Source of the DNA: Heyndrickxia oleronia
GTDB lineage: Bacteria > Bacillota > Bacilli > Bacillales > Bacillaceae_C
Reading direction: 5' to 3'
Assembly (NCBI RefSeq): GCF_017809215.1
Contig: NZ_CP065424.1
Coordinates: 1,644,001 to 1,708,000, forward strand
Length of the DNA: 64,000 bases
Positions within the stretch are counted from its first letter, which is position 1. Each line of letters opens with the position of its first letter. Of this stretch, positions 46,665 to 55,686 are shown piece by piece. The notes beneath the pieces were generated by a model. That model did no database searches and was not told the DNA's origin. It worked only from the letters and a program-made list of their open reading frames with translations. The position numbers were made by a program, and so were the translations under genes.

Positions 46665-47645
46665 ATGGCAAGAAAAGTGTTAGTATTAGGGGAAGTTCGT
46701 GACGGTTCATTACGTAATGTTTCATTTGAAGCAATTGCTGCAGGGAAGACGGTTGCTGAGGGTGGAGAGCTAGTTGGAGTGTTAATAGGCAATAATGTAA
46801 ACGCTTTAGGACAAGAGCTTATACAATATGGGGCAGATCGCGTGGTAATTGTTGAGGATGAGAAATTAGCCCAATATTCATCTGATGGTTACTCACAAGC
46901 CTTTATGGCAGTCGTAGAGGCAGAAAATCCGGAAGGAATCATAATGGGGCATACCGCACTAGGAAAAGATTTATCACCTAAAATCGCAAGTAAACTCGAA
47001 ACAGGTTTGATTTCAGATGTAACTCATGTTGACGTATCAGGCGGTAATTTAGTTTTTACTCGACCAATTTATTCCGGAAAAGCATTTGAAAAGAAAATTG
47101 TTACAGATGGGATACTATTTGCCACAATCCGTCCTAATAATATAAATCCATTGGAAAAAGAAGATGCGAAAACAGGTGATATTAGTTCAATCTCTGTTGA
47201 AATCAAAGATCTTCGTACAATCATAAAAGAAGTGGTACGTAAAGCAAGTGAAGGAGTGGATTTGTCTGAGGCAAAAGTTGTTATTGCTGGTGGACGTGGA
47301 GTGAAAAGTGCTGACGGATTTGAACCTTTAAAAGAATTAGCGGAAGTATTAGGTGGTGCAGTCGGTGCTTCTCGGGGGGCTTGTGATGCAGATTACTGTG
47401 ACTATTCCTTGCAAATTGGTCAAACAGGGAAGGTAGTTACACCGGATCTTTATATTGCCTGTGGAATTTCGGGAGCGATTCAGCATTTAGCAGGTATGTC
47501 TAACTCAAAAGTTATTGTTGCTATTAATAAGGATCCAGAAGCAAATATCTTTAAAGTAGCAGACTATGGAATTGTCGGTGATTTATTTGAAGTTGTTCCA
47601 ATGTTAACAGAAGAATTTAAAAAATTGAAAGTATCTGCCTCATAA
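46665..47645 (+). CDS. etfA: Electron transfer flavoprotein alpha subunit
   Basis: The 326-residue FAD-binding subunit. The N-terminal domain carries GHTALGKDLSPKIASKL; the C-terminal FAD domain has VVIAGGRGVKSADGFEPL, GASRGACDADYC, QIGQTGKVVTPDLYIACGI and SGAIQHLAGMSNSKVIVAIN with DPEANIFKVADYGIVGD. AGGAGGG lies ahead of ATG 46665. A strong terminator ends the beta-oxidation unit. In B. subtilis trxA follows directly; here two copper-related genes intervene. Confidence 0.96.
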   Translation: MARKVLVLGEVRDGSLRNVSFEAIAAGKTVAEGGELVGVLIGNNVNALGQELIQYGADRVVIVEDEKLAQYSSDGYSQAFMAVVEAENPEGIIMGHTALGKDLSPKIASKLETGLISDVTHVDVSGGNLVFTRPIYSGKAFEKKIVTDGILFATIRPNNINPLEKEDAKTGDISSISVEIKDLRTIIKEVVRKASEGVDLSEAKVVIAGGRGVKSADGFEPLKELAEVLGGAVGASRGACDADYCDYSLQIGQTGKVVTPDLYIACGISGAIQHLAGMSNSKVIVAINKDPEANIFKVADYGIVGDLFEVVPMLTEEFKKLKVSAS

Positions 47646-47656
47646 TCTGAATGTTT

Positions 47657-47688
47657 ACGGAGAAAAGTTCATCTTTCTCCGTTTTTTT
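47657..47688 (+). terminator. Terminator after etfA
   Basis: ACGGAGAAA (47657-47665) pairs perfectly with TTTCTCCGT (47674-47682) around an 8-nt loop, followed by T7. Confidence 0.9.
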
Positions 47689-47740
47689 ATGTTTTTTTCT
47701 ATCATATATGTTTGCTATTTAGGAAAAGTTGAAGACAAGT

Positions 47741-47932
47741 CACCCCTAATTTACTGAAAAAAAAGCTACATGCCTTAGAAAGCCCTCTGTATCCTATAAT
47801 AGATGCTTAAAATCAGGCGGCAGCTTTTGCAAAAGCAATAAATTATGTGATAACAACTTTTATTATTTACTACATAATGGACATAGCCCATTTAATAAAA
47901 TAGAGAAAAGGCAATATGTTAGGGGTGGTCCT
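47741..47932 (+). promoter_or_regulatory. Upstream region of the ctaG-like gene with long-range inverted repeat
   Basis: CACCCCTAA (47741-47749) is the exact complement of TTAGGGGTG (47919-47927), which contains the ribosome-binding site of the next gene. A TATAAT (47795-47800) lies between, with no clear -35. GCTTTTGCAAAAGC (47823-47836) is a perfect 14-bp palindrome. No CsoR- or CueR-type operator was recognised. Confidence 0.4.
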
Positions 47933-48736
47933 TTGTCCTACTTCTGGATTATTCGGCAATCACTTGAATGGAATATACCCTTAGGATTAATTAGCTTATT
48001 TTTATTAAGTATTTATATATTTACTATGAGAAAAATTAGATTGCAAAAGAAACAATATGTTTTCTTTTTTTGTGGTATAGTTTTATTTTATTTGTTAGTA
48101 GGGAGCCCTTTATACACTCTTAGTCATTTATCTTTTATCACGCATATGTTGCATATTAGTCTTCTATTTTTCCTAATCCCGCCTTTACTGTTACTTGGAA
48201 TTCCTAAAAGTCTTTTCCTTAATCGAAAGATGATGAAGCTACAAATTGATCCTTATTTAAATATAATCCTATTTGCGCTTTTTCTTTATCTCTATCATAC
48301 ACCTGCATTTTTAAGTATGCTTACTGAAGTAAAAGGCTACCATGAAATATTTTTATTCATAATGATTTTATTATCTATTTTTCTATGGATTCCTTCCATT
48401 TCAGCAAGAATAAATAAAAATGTATGCTTTTCAATTAGCTATAAAAAAGTAAATATTTGGTTGATCACCCCATCCTGTCTAATATTGATTATTCTACCCT
48501 CTAATTCCGCTAATCCATTATTGAATGACATGTTAAATTTATGTTTGCCAACCGGTGTTGATTCGACTCTTTTTAAACCGATTATTCCTCCTCAACTCGA
48601 TCAGCAATTAGCCGGGCTATTAATGTTTCTTATGCATAAGATGGGAATGGTATTTGCTCATAGGTCCAAAAAACATAGTTCAAAAAACAATGATCCTAAA
48701 TGTTCACTTGATTTCTTTTTTAAACATAAGTTCTAG
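47933..48736 (+). CDS. CtaG family (caa3-type) cytochrome c oxidase assembly protein
   Basis: A 267-residue polytopic membrane protein of the caa3_CtaG family, members of which are needed for assembly of the copper-containing caa3 oxidase. Six to seven helices are seen; the family pattern is visible in THMLHISLLFFLIPPLLLLG, in YHTPAFLSMLTEVKGYHEIF, and in the C-terminal PQLDQQLAGLLMFLMHKMG. Start is TTG 47933, 5 nt after AGGGGTGG. A Cu-type ATPase gene follows 53 nt later in the same direction, supporting a copper-delivery role. It is shorter than many homologues, ending in a basic tail. Confidence 0.75.
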   Translation: MSYFWIIRQSLEWNIPLGLISLFLLSIYIFTMRKIRLQKKQYVFFFCGIVLFYLLVGSPLYTLSHLSFITHMLHISLLFFLIPPLLLLGIPKSLFLNRKMMKLQIDPYLNIILFALFLYLYHTPAFLSMLTEVKGYHEIFLFIMILLSIFLWIPSISARINKNVCFSISYKKVNIWLITPSCLILIILPSNSANPLLNDMLNLCLPTGVDSTLFKPIIPPQLDQQLAGLLMFLMHKMGMVFAHRSKKHSSKNNDPKCSLDFFFKHKF

Positions 48737-48789
48737 TCCAATTTTTGTAACAATAAACTATAGTAACTATGTTTTTAAAGCTGGTGAAA

Positions 48790-50979
48790 ATGATGAATGA
48801 AACAATGCAGATAGATATTAAAGGAATGCATTGCAGTGCCTGCTCTGCTCGAATTGAAAAGGTTATTTCAAAAATGGATGGAGTATTAAAGGTTAATGTA
48901 AACTTAGCCACTGAAAAAGGACGAATCATATATGATCCGAATCTTACGAGTAAACTATTGATTTTCAACAGAATTAAAAAGATTGGGTACGAAGCAGTCA
49001 TTTCTAAAAATGCTCAGAATTTAATAGAGTCGAAGCGAAGAGAAATGAGAGGACTTGCTTGGAAGTTTTTTATTTCAGCAATTTTGGCATTACCATTCAT
49101 TTGGACAATGTTTTCACATTTAAACATTTCGTTTATACCTGTCCCAGAGTTGTTTTTAAATCCATGGTTTCAATTGGCATTAGCGACCCCTGTTCAGTTT
49201 TTCATCGCGTTGCCCTTTTACGAAGGTGCTTGGAGCGCAATAAAAAATAGAAGTGCAAACATGGATGTACTTGTGGTACTAAGTACGTCAGCTGCTTATT
49301 TCTACAGCCATTATTTGACTTTTTCATCATCAAGAACAACTGGGCTGCATTATGAAACAAGTGTATTAATTATTACATTTGTTTTATTAGGAAAACTTAT
49401 GGAAGCTAAATCGAAACGAAAAACGATGGATGCCATAAAAAAATTAAATCAATTACAAGTAAAATCAGCTATTAAATATATGAATGGAAAAGAATCAAAG
49501 ACTTTTATCCATCAAATTATTCCCGGGGATATAGTAATTGTGAAACCTGGTGAAAGGATACCAATCGATGGACAAGTAATTGAAGGGATTTCAACCGTCA
49601 ATGAATCGATGCTGACCGGTGAAAGTCTCCCGGTAGAAAAAAATATAGGAAATACAGTCTATTCAGGAACGATGAATGAAAACGGATTATTAAAGATTAA
49701 AGCGACTAAAAAGGAAAATGATTCTTTTCTTTCAAAAATAATTGAAATCGTAGAGGAAGCCCAAATTTCTAAACCACCTATCCAGCATATTGCAGATAAA
49801 TTCACTGCAATATTTGTTCCAATTGTAGTGCTAATTGCAGTGGCAACCTTCATACTTTGGTATGGCTATTTAAATCCAGGACAAGTTAATGAAGCCCTAG
49901 AAAAAACAATCGCTGTTTTAATTATTTCTTGTCCATGTGCTTTAGGCTTAGCTACTCCAACATCAATTATGGTGGGAAGTGGGAAGGCAGCTCAAATTGG
50001 TATTCTTTTTAAAGAAGGTAAACTAATTGAACTTTTATCCAAAAACAATATGATTGTTCTTGATAAGACAGGGACGATTACAAAAGGGAACCCTGTAGTA
50101 ACAGATATATTTATACAAAATATTGAGGAAAAATTTTTTCTACAATCAGTCAGTGCCCTTGAAATGAATACGAATCATCCAATTGCAAGGGCAATTGTAC
50201 GTGAGGCAGAAAAAAGGACTGATAACTTACCTAAAGCGACAAATGTTACCACGCTTCCTGGACATGGGGTCAAAGGTATTGTTGAAAGTAAGAAAATTAT
50301 AATTGCTAACCCTTCCTATTTTAAAACACAGACAAACCATACACTTATTGGAATAGAAGAAAAAATAAATAAGTTAGAAGGACAAGGGAAGACTGTGATG
50401 CTTATTTCAATCGATGATCAACTTGTTGGAATAATAGCTGTTGCAGATGAGGTAAAGAACTCTTCAAAAAGGGCAGTGCAAAGATTAAAGCAAATGGGTC
50501 TGAAAATCATGATCCTTTCAGGAGATAATAAAAACTCGGTTAAAATGATTGGTGAAATGGTTGGTATTAAGCATGTTGAGGCAGAAGTGACACCAGAAAT
50601 GAAAGCAAGCTGGATAAAAAAACTACAAAATGAAGGCAAAAAAGTAATAATGGTAGGAGATGGGATAAATGATGCTCCTGCATTAACGAGTGCTAATGTA
50701 GGAATGGCGATGGGAAATGGCTCAGATATAGCCATTGAATCTGGTGATATTACGATATTAAATAATGATTTAAATAAAATTGCTGATGCTATGATCATTA
50801 GTAAAAAAACAATGAGAAATATTAAGCAAAATTTTATCTGGGCATTTATTTACAATGTAATTAGTATCCCTCTTGCTATTACAGGTGTGCTTCCACCTTG
50901 GTTTGCAAGTGCAGCTATGGCATTTAGCTCCGTTTCAGTTGTTTTAAATTCATTGCGTTTAAAAAATATTAAATTTTAA
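48790..50979 (+). CDS. Copper-translocating P1B-type ATPase
   Basis: This 729-residue membrane pump has one N-terminal heavy-metal domain (GMHCSACSARIE, Cys15 and Cys18), the membrane metal site CPC (residues 381-383), the phosphorylated Asp425 in DKTGT, the P1B HP motif in NTNHPIARAIV and GDGINDAPAL. YNVISIPLA in the seventh helix and MAFSSVSVVLNSLRL in the eighth are the Cu(I) class signature. Start is probably ATG 48790 or 48793; the GGTG site is weak. With a CtaG-like gene upstream and no copZ or csoR beside it, it may serve oxidase copper loading rather than simple export, as FixI/CcoI-type pumps do. Not present at this place in B. subtilis. Confidence 0.87.
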   Translation: MMNETMQIDIKGMHCSACSARIEKVISKMDGVLKVNVNLATEKGRIIYDPNLTSKLLIFNRIKKIGYEAVISKNAQNLIESKRREMRGLAWKFFISAILALPFIWTMFSHLNISFIPVPELFLNPWFQLALATPVQFFIALPFYEGAWSAIKNRSANMDVLVVLSTSAAYFYSHYLTFSSSRTTGLHYETSVLIITFVLLGKLMEAKSKRKTMDAIKKLNQLQVKSAIKYMNGKESKTFIHQIIPGDIVIVKPGERIPIDGQVIEGISTVNESMLTGESLPVEKNIGNTVYSGTMNENGLLKIKATKKENDSFLSKIIEIVEEAQISKPPIQHIADKFTAIFVPIVVLIAVATFILWYGYLNPGQVNEALEKTIAVLIISCPCALGLATPTSIMVGSGKAAQIGILFKEGKLIELLSKNNMIVLDKTGTITKGNPVVTDIFIQNIEEKFFLQSVSALEMNTNHPIARAIVREAEKRTDNLPKATNVTTLPGHGVKGIVESKKIIIANPSYFKTQTNHTLIGIEEKINKLEGQGKTVMLISIDDQLVGIIAVADEVKNSSKRAVQRLKQMGLKIMILSGDNKNSVKMIGEMVGIKHVEAEVTPEMKASWIKKLQNEGKKVIMVGDGINDAPALTSANVGMAMGNGSDIAIESGDITILNNDLNKIADAMIISKKTMRNIKQNFIWAFIYNVISIPLAITGVLPPWFASAAMAFSSVSVVLNSLRLKNIKF

Positions 50980-51040
50980 ATGATCTGTCCTTTAGAATAA
51001 CTAAAAAAATAAGTGGGAATTTTAATGTAGAAACAAATTA

Positions 51041-51070
51041 TTAGCATCTCAATATGAAGGATGTTATACT
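51041..51070 (+). promoter_or_regulatory. trxA promoter
   Basis: TTAGCA (51041-51046), an 18-bp spacer and TATACT (51065-51070) lie about 40 bp upstream of trxA. The preceding sequence back to the ATPase gene shows no terminator. Confidence 0.55.
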
Positions 51071-51111
51071 TGCGTTAGAATTACAGTTATATATAGGAGG
51101 TCATTAAACAA

Positions 51112-51426
51112 ATGGCAATTACTCATGTTACTGATCAAAATTTCTCTTCAGAAACTTCTGAAGGATTAGTATTAACAGATTTCTGGGCAACTTGGTGTGG
51201 GCCATGTAAGATGATTGCACCAGTACTTGAAGAATTAGATGCTGAAATGGGAGATAAAGTTAAAATCGTAAAATTAGATGTTGATGAAAACCAAGAAACA
51301 GCTAGTAAGTACGGTGTAATGAGCATCCCAACATTAATCTTAATGAAAGATGGTCAAGAAATTGATAAAGTTATTGGCTATCAACCTAAAGAAGCATTAG
51401 TTGAATTAGTAAATAAACATTTATAA
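51112..51426 (+). CDS. trxA: Thioredoxin
   Basis: The 104-residue general disulfide reductase. The active site is WCGPC with Cys29 and Cys32; the buried aspartate Asp23, the cis-proline in VMSIPTLIL and the C-terminal helix are all standard. AGGAGGTC precedes ATG 51112 by about 8 nt. The gene is followed by a terminator; uvrC lies next, as in B. subtilis. Confidence 0.97.
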   Translation: MAITHVTDQNFSSETSEGLVLTDFWATWCGPCKMIAPVLEELDAEMGDKVKIVKLDVDENQETASKYGVMSIPTLILMKDGQEIDKVIGYQPKEALVELVNKHL

Positions 51427-51432
51427 TATAAG

Positions 51433-51462
51433 AATCCGGGTCATATTGACTCGGATTTTTTA
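51433..51462 (+). terminator. Terminator after trxA
   Basis: AATCCGGGTCA (51433-51443) pairs with TGACTCGGATT (51447-51457) with one wobble, followed by T6. Confidence 0.88.
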
Positions 51463-51502
51463 GAGGAAACGCATTTTCGACTTTTATGAAAGGTAGAAGA
51501 AT

Positions 51503-53275
51503 ATGAATGATGTTATCAAAAATAAGTTAGCTCTTCTTCCTGACCAGCCTGGTTGCTACTTAATGAAAGATCGTCAAGGAACCATCATTTATGTTGGGAA
51601 GGCGAAGATATTAAAGAACCGAGTTCGCTCTTATTTTACAGGTTCTCATGACGGGAAAACACAAAGGTTAGTAAGTGAAATTGAAGATTTTGAATACATT
51701 ATCACATCCTCCAATATAGAAGCTCTTATTCTAGAAATAAATCTTATAAAAAAACACGATCCCAAATATAATGTCATGTTAAAGGATGACAAGAGTTATC
51801 CATATATTAAGCTTACCCATGAAAGACATCCTAAATTAATTACAACTAGAAAAGTAAAACGTGATAAGGGAAAATATTTCGGACCGTATCCAAATGTACA
51901 GGCAGCTAATGAAACAAAAAAACTCCTGGATCGAATCTATCCTCTTAGAAAATGTTCCACACTTCCAGATAGAGTATGCTTATACTATCACCTTGGACAG
52001 TGTTTAGCTCCCTGTATTAATAAGGTGAAAGAGGATACCTATAAAAACATCGTTGATGATATAACTAAATTTTTAAATGGTGGCTACAAGGAAATTAAGC
52101 TTGAACTCTCAAGAAAAATGGAAGAGGCAGCTGAAAATTTAGAATTTGAAAGAGCAAAAGAGTATCGAGACCAGATTTTAAATATAGAAACAACAATGGA
52201 AAAGCAAAAAATAACGATGACTGATTTTACTGACAGAGATGTTTTTGGTTTTTCAGTTGATAAGGGCTGGATGTGTGTTCAAGTCTTTTTTATTCGACAA
52301 GGCAAACTTATCGAACGTGATGTTTCTATGTTCCCAATATACAATGAGCCTGAAGAAGAGTTTTTAACCTTTTTAGGACAATTCTATTTAAAGCCTAATC
52401 ACTTTAAACCAAAAGAGATATTGCTTCCAGAGAATGTAGATATTGAGATTTGTGAACAATTACTGGAGACCAAAGTATTGCAGCCAAAAAAAGGTCAAAA
52501 GAAAGACTTAATCAAAATGGCTGAAAAAAATGCTTCTATTGCCTTAAACGAAAAGTTTGCACTTATTGAAAGGGATGAAGAACGGACCATTAAAGCAGTA
52601 GAAAATCTTGGTGAAGCGATGGGAATTTATACGCCACATCGTATTGAGGCTTTCGATAACTCAAATATCCAAGGAACAAATCCTGTATCAGCGATGGTTG
52701 TATTTATTGATGGAAAATCCGCGAAAAAAGAATATCGGAAGTATAAAATTAAAACTGTACAAGGACCCGATGATTACGAATCAATGAGAGAAGTAATTAG
52801 AAGAAGATATAGTAGGGCATTAAGAGAAGAATTACCTTTACCGGATTTAATTATTATTGATGGTGGAAAGGGACAAATTGAAGCTGCACGGGACATACTT
52901 GAAAACGAATTAGGATTATCAATACCGCTTGCTGGACTTGCAAAAGATGAAAAACATAAAACATCACAATTATTGGCTGGAAATCCTTTAGAGATGGTAC
53001 CTCTACCAAGAAATAGCCAGGAGTTTTACTTACTACAAAGAATTCAAGACGAAGTCCATCGTTTCGCTATTTCATTCCATCGTCAATTAAGAGGGAAGAA
53101 TGCTTTTCAATCGATTTTAGATGAGATAACAGGTATTGGTCCAAAACGTAAAAAGCAACTTCTTCGCCATTTTGGCTCGATGAAGAATATGAAAGAGGCA
53201 TCAGTGGATGACTTTATAAAGCTCGGTATTCCAAAAAATGTTGCAGTCATACTAAAAGAAAAATTAGACAATTAA
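51503..53275 (+). CDS. uvrC: Excinuclease ABC subunit C
   Basis: The 590-residue dual-incision nuclease of nucleotide excision repair. The N-terminal GIY-YIG domain begins [20 protein letters not shown]; the UVR domain that binds UvrB is at about 195-230 ([20 protein letters not shown]); the RNase H-like C-terminal nuclease has [24 protein letters not shown] and [12 protein letters not shown]; and the helix-hairpin-helix pair ends the protein ([18 protein letters not shown]). A Cys-rich patch [20 protein letters not shown] is present as in most UvrC. AAAGGTAGAAG lies ahead of ATG 51503. Confidence 0.97.
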   Translation: MNDVIKNKLALLPDQPGCYLMKDRQGTIIYVGKAKILKNRVRSYFTGSHDGKTQRLVSEIEDFEYIITSSNIEALILEINLIKKHDPKYNVMLKDDKSYPYIKLTHERHPKLITTRKVKRDKGKYFGPYPNVQAANETKKLLDRIYPLRKCSTLPDRVCLYYHLGQCLAPCINKVKEDTYKNIVDDITKFLNGGYKEIKLELSRKMEEAAENLEFERAKEYRDQILNIETTMEKQKITMTDFTDRDVFGFSVDKGWMCVQVFFIRQGKLIERDVSMFPIYNEPEEEFLTFLGQFYLKPNHFKPKEILLPENVDIEICEQLLETKVLQPKKGQKKDLIKMAEKNASIALNEKFALIERDEERTIKAVENLGEAMGIYTPHRIEAFDNSNIQGTNPVSAMVVFIDGKSAKKEYRKYKIKTVQGPDDYESMREVIRRRYSRALREELPLPDLIIIDGGKGQIEAARDILENELGLSIPLAGLAKDEKHKTSQLLAGNPLEMVPLPRNSQEFYLLQRIQDEVHRFAISFHRQLRGKNAFQSILDEITGIGPKRKKQLLRHFGSMKNMKEASVDDFIKLGIPKNVAVILKEKLDN

Positions 53276-53277
53276 GG

Positions 53278-53306
53278 TAGTCAACTATAGAGCACTATGC
53301 TATAAT
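53278..53306 (+). promoter_or_regulatory. lysC promoter
   Basis: TAGTCA (53278-53283), a 17-bp spacer and a perfect TATAAT (53301-53306), directly after the uvrC stop codon. Confidence 0.6.
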
Positions 53307-53340
53307 GATAAAAAATTTAATACTTTTATTACTAATTTAG

Positions 53341-53586
53341 TGGTAGAGGTGCGAAACTAAAGAGTAAAGGCTTGGAGAATGATGAGATTCGTTGAAAAGC
53401 TTTGAAAGGGAGTTTCGCCGAAGTGAAAACAGACTCATTCTTTGTTTTCGCTGGTTCAGGGTTTAAGAAATACTGAACTGTCAAGGTATATCACCTTGGA
53501 GAGCTATCTCGCAAAGTGTTTTTTCGTAATGTTTATTATTACGTCATCACAAGCAATGAGATATCGTTCTCATTGCTTTTTTTTGT
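53341..53586 (+). promoter_or_regulatory. Lysine riboswitch (L box) of lysC
   Basis: The aptamer shows the conserved AGAGGTGCG (from 53345) and GCCGAAG (from about 53418) elements and the expected five-stem spacing. It is followed by the terminator AGCAATGAG (53552-53560) with CTCATTGCT (53569-53577) and T7. Lysine binding should cause termination before lysC. A small GTAAT/ATTAC hairpin lies at 53526-53542. Confidence 0.93.
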
Positions 53587-53605
53587 AGGGATAGGAGTTT
53601 ATATC

Positions 53606-54853
53606 ATGGGAAAGAGGGCGGATTCATTGGGAGTTGTAGTACTAAAATTTGGTGGAACCTCGGTTGGAAATGTTGAGCGTATTAAAAACACTGCAAATCG
53701 AATTTTAGATGAAAAAAAGATGGGAAATCAAGTGGTCGTTGTTGTTTCAGCAATGGGTAAAACAACCGATCAACTTGTAACTCTAGCAAAGGAACTATCA
53801 AGCTATCCAAATAAAAGGGAAATGGATATGCTATTATCGACTGGAGAGCAGGTGACAATATCACTTCTCTCTATGGCATTAGCAGAAAAAGGTCATTCAG
53901 CGATTTCATTTACAGGTTGGCAGGCAGGTATATTAACCGAATCTGTACATAGTAACGCTCGTATTATTGATATTGACCAAAAAAGGATTATTAACCAATT
54001 GGCTGAAGGGAATATTGTGATTGTTGCAGGCTTTCAAGGTGTATCAACGGATGGAGAAATTACAACTTTGGGTAGAGGTGGTTCAGATACAACTGCAGTA
54101 GCTCTGGCTGCCGCATTAGAAGCAGAAAAGTGTGTAATATATACGGATGTAACCGGTGTATATACTTCTGATCCAAGATTTATACCACAAGCAAGAAAGC
54201 TTGAAGCCATTTCCTATGATGAAATGCTAGAGCTTAGTAATTTAGGTGCAGGAGTCTTGCATTCCCGGGCTGTTGAATTTGCTAAAAATTATCAAATTCC
54301 ATTAGAAGTATGTTCAAGTTTAGAAAGAGTAGCCGGTACAGTTATTGAGGAGGAAGTTACAGTGGAAAAAAGTTTAGTAGTCCGTGGAGTCGCATTTGAG
54401 GGAGATATTACAAGAATTACTATCTTTGGTTTGAAAAATAGCTTTCAAAATCTTTCATCCGTTTTTACTACATTAGCAAATAACAATATAAACGTGGACA
54501 TCATTATTCAAAATCAAACAGACGGAGAGGATGCTTATCTTTCATTTTCGATAAAAAATGATGATCTACATGATACAAGTAAAATTTTAGAAGATTATCA
54601 AGAAACATTGGGTTTTGATCATTTTGAATATGAAGCTGGTCTTGCAAAAGTATCGATCATTGGTTCTGGGATGATCTCAAATCCCGGTGTAGCAGCAAAG
54701 ATGTTTTCCACATTAGCTGAACAAAATATAATGATTAAAATGGTAAGTACTTCTGAAATAAAAGTATCTACAGTTATCGAAGAGCAACAGATGATTAAGG
54801 CAGTAGAATCATTACATACTGCTTTTGGTCTTGATTTAGTCGCAATGAAATAA
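53606..54853 (+). CDS. lysC: Aspartokinase II (lysine-sensitive), alpha subunit
   Basis: It phosphorylates aspartate, the first step to lysine, diaminopimelate, methionine and threonine. The 415-residue protein has KFGGTSVGNVERI, VVSAMGKTTDQL, TLGRGGSDTTAVALAAALEA and the substrate-site TGEQVTISLLS; two ACT domains fill residues about 265-415. ATG 53606 follows TAGGAG; the long frame upstream runs through the riboswitch terminator. Inside the gene a perfect ribosome-binding site and GTG 54362 would start the separate beta subunit, as known for B. subtilis aspartokinase II. Confidence 0.95.
   Translation: MGKRADSLGVVVLKFGGTSVGNVERIKNTANRILDEKKMGNQVVVVVSAMGKTTDQLVTLAKELSSYPNKREMDMLLSTGEQVTISLLSMALAEKGHSAISFTGWQAGILTESVHSNARIIDIDQKRIINQLAEGNIVIVAGFQGVSTDGEITTLGRGGSDTTAVALAAALEAEKCVIYTDVTGVYTSDPRFIPQARKLEAISYDEMLELSNLGAGVLHSRAVEFAKNYQIPLEVCSSLERVAGTVIEEEVTVEKSLVVRGVAFEGDITRITIFGLKNSFQNLSSVFTTLANNNINVDIIIQNQTDGEDAYLSFSIKNDDLHDTSKILEDYQETLGFDHFEYEAGLAKVSIIGSGMISNPGVAAKMFSTLAEQNIMIKMVSTSEIKVSTVIEEQQMIKAVESLHTAFGLDLVAMK
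54362..54853 (+). CDS. lysC: Aspartokinase II beta subunit (internal in-frame start)
   Basis: GAGGAGGAA (54347-54355) lies 8 nt upstream of the in-frame GTG 54362, which would give a 163-residue protein made of the two regulatory ACT domains (VEKSLVVRGVAFEGDITRIT onward). In B. subtilis an internal start at the corresponding place in lysC produces the beta subunit of the alpha2-beta2 enzyme. The internal ribosome-binding site is seen; use of it here is inferred. Confidence 0.7.
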   Translation: MEKSLVVRGVAFEGDITRITIFGLKNSFQNLSSVFTTLANNNINVDIIIQNQTDGEDAYLSFSIKNDDLHDTSKILEDYQETLGFDHFEYEAGLAKVSIIGSGMISNPGVAAKMFSTLAEQNIMIKMVSTSEIKVSTVIEEQQMIKAVESLHTAFGLDLVAMK

Positions 54854-54857
54854 AATA

Positions 54858-54888
54858 ATGAAGGGTGACCTTGACGGTCACCCTTCAT
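54858..54888. terminator. Shared terminator between lysC and yslB
   Basis: ATGAAGGGTGACC (54858-54870) pairs perfectly with GGTCACCCTTCAT (54876-54888) around a 5-nt loop. It separates the convergent genes, although the T tract is short on both sides. Confidence 0.85.
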
Positions 54889-54892
54889 CATT

Positions 54893-55345
54893 TTAAATAT
54901 CCGTATCCTTGACATCCCAACGAACAATTAATTTGATTTTTCTATGACGTTTAATGATTTCTTCATATGCCTCAGTTCTTAGCTTGCGTTGTGTTTGAAT
55001 TTGTTCAGCGATAAAACCTGCTTCTAATTTAAAGCAACTTTCAGTTTTTAAATCAAATTGTCGGCTTATAATGGAACTTGTGAGTTCAAGCTCCATTCCC
55101 TTTTTATCTTCTTTTATCAAATGAAGAGATCCCCAGCCTGCTTCTTCAAAAAAGGATATTATCTCATCCATTGATACAAGAGGAAATTTTCTTGCGAGAT
55201 GTTTCCCAGACCAATATAATATTTCAGGTGTTTCTTTACCAAGTATATCTGGTATCAATATATCACGAATCAATTCGTATCCAAAGGCAGGAACGCTAAG
55301 ATCCAAATTTTCTGTGTTCATTTCTAATTCTGCAGAAGATTTCAA
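54893..55345 (-). CDS. yslB: DUF2507 (V4R-like) family protein YslB
   Basis: A 150-residue soluble protein. FGYELIRDILIPDILGKET, followed by LYWSGKHLARKFPL and EEAGWGSLHLIKEDK, is the DUF2507 pattern, related to V4R small-molecule-binding domains. No function is established. The start is TTG (complement of 55343-55345), giving a length near that of B. subtilis YslB and placed after GAGGGGAAT; the longer frame beginning MYIII runs through that site and is rejected. Confidence 0.8.
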   Translation of the reverse strand: MKSSAELEMNTENLDLSVPAFGYELIRDILIPDILGKETPEILYWSGKHLARKFPLVSMDEIISFFEEAGWGSLHLIKEDKKGMELELTSSIISRQFDLKTESCFKLEAGFIAEQIQTQRKLRTEAYEEIIKRHRKIKLIVRWDVKDTDI

Positions 55346-55552
55346 GTTATTCCCCTCTTTCTCTATGTTTATTATTATATACAAAATTTCATTTCAGTTT
55401 AATAAAAATTTTGGAAAGGAATGCAATGAAAAATTATTTTAATAATTCAAAATGATTAGTGCTGCTAGCAATAATTTACTTTATCAATGATTTATATGAT
55501 TAATACAGCAAAAAAGTATTCGTATTTATGTCGAAATAATGTATACGTTTCC

Positions 55553-55581
55553 TTGACGGTCACTAAGAGCGGGAGTAAAAT
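55553..55581 (+). promoter_or_regulatory. sdhCAB promoter and leader
   Basis: TTGACG (55553-55558), a 17-bp spacer and TAAAAT (55576-55581) give a leader of about 100 nt, which contains the A/T-rich hairpin ATTCAAAAAAA/TTTTTTTGAAT (55619-55641). In B. subtilis the sdhC leader is a target of the iron-sparing sRNA FsrA. The 200 bp between yslB and this promoter hold nothing else I recognise. Confidence 0.7.
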
Positions 55582-55686
55582 GGATATGTCACATAAATGC
55601 TATATTTTTGCGTAGGATATTCAAAAAAAATTTTTTTGAATTACTTTGCTATGCACACACGCTTTTATTAATAAGGGGGGTATAAT

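Noticed and set aside
50418..50798. 126-codon minus-strand frame inside the copper ATPase gene
   Set aside because: It is an antisense shadow of the conserved P and N domains with no translation signals.
55619..55641. A/T hairpin in the sdhC leader as a terminator
   Set aside because: The stem is almost entirely A-T pairs and lies in a leader of a highly expressed operon; a sRNA target or unstructured region is more likely.
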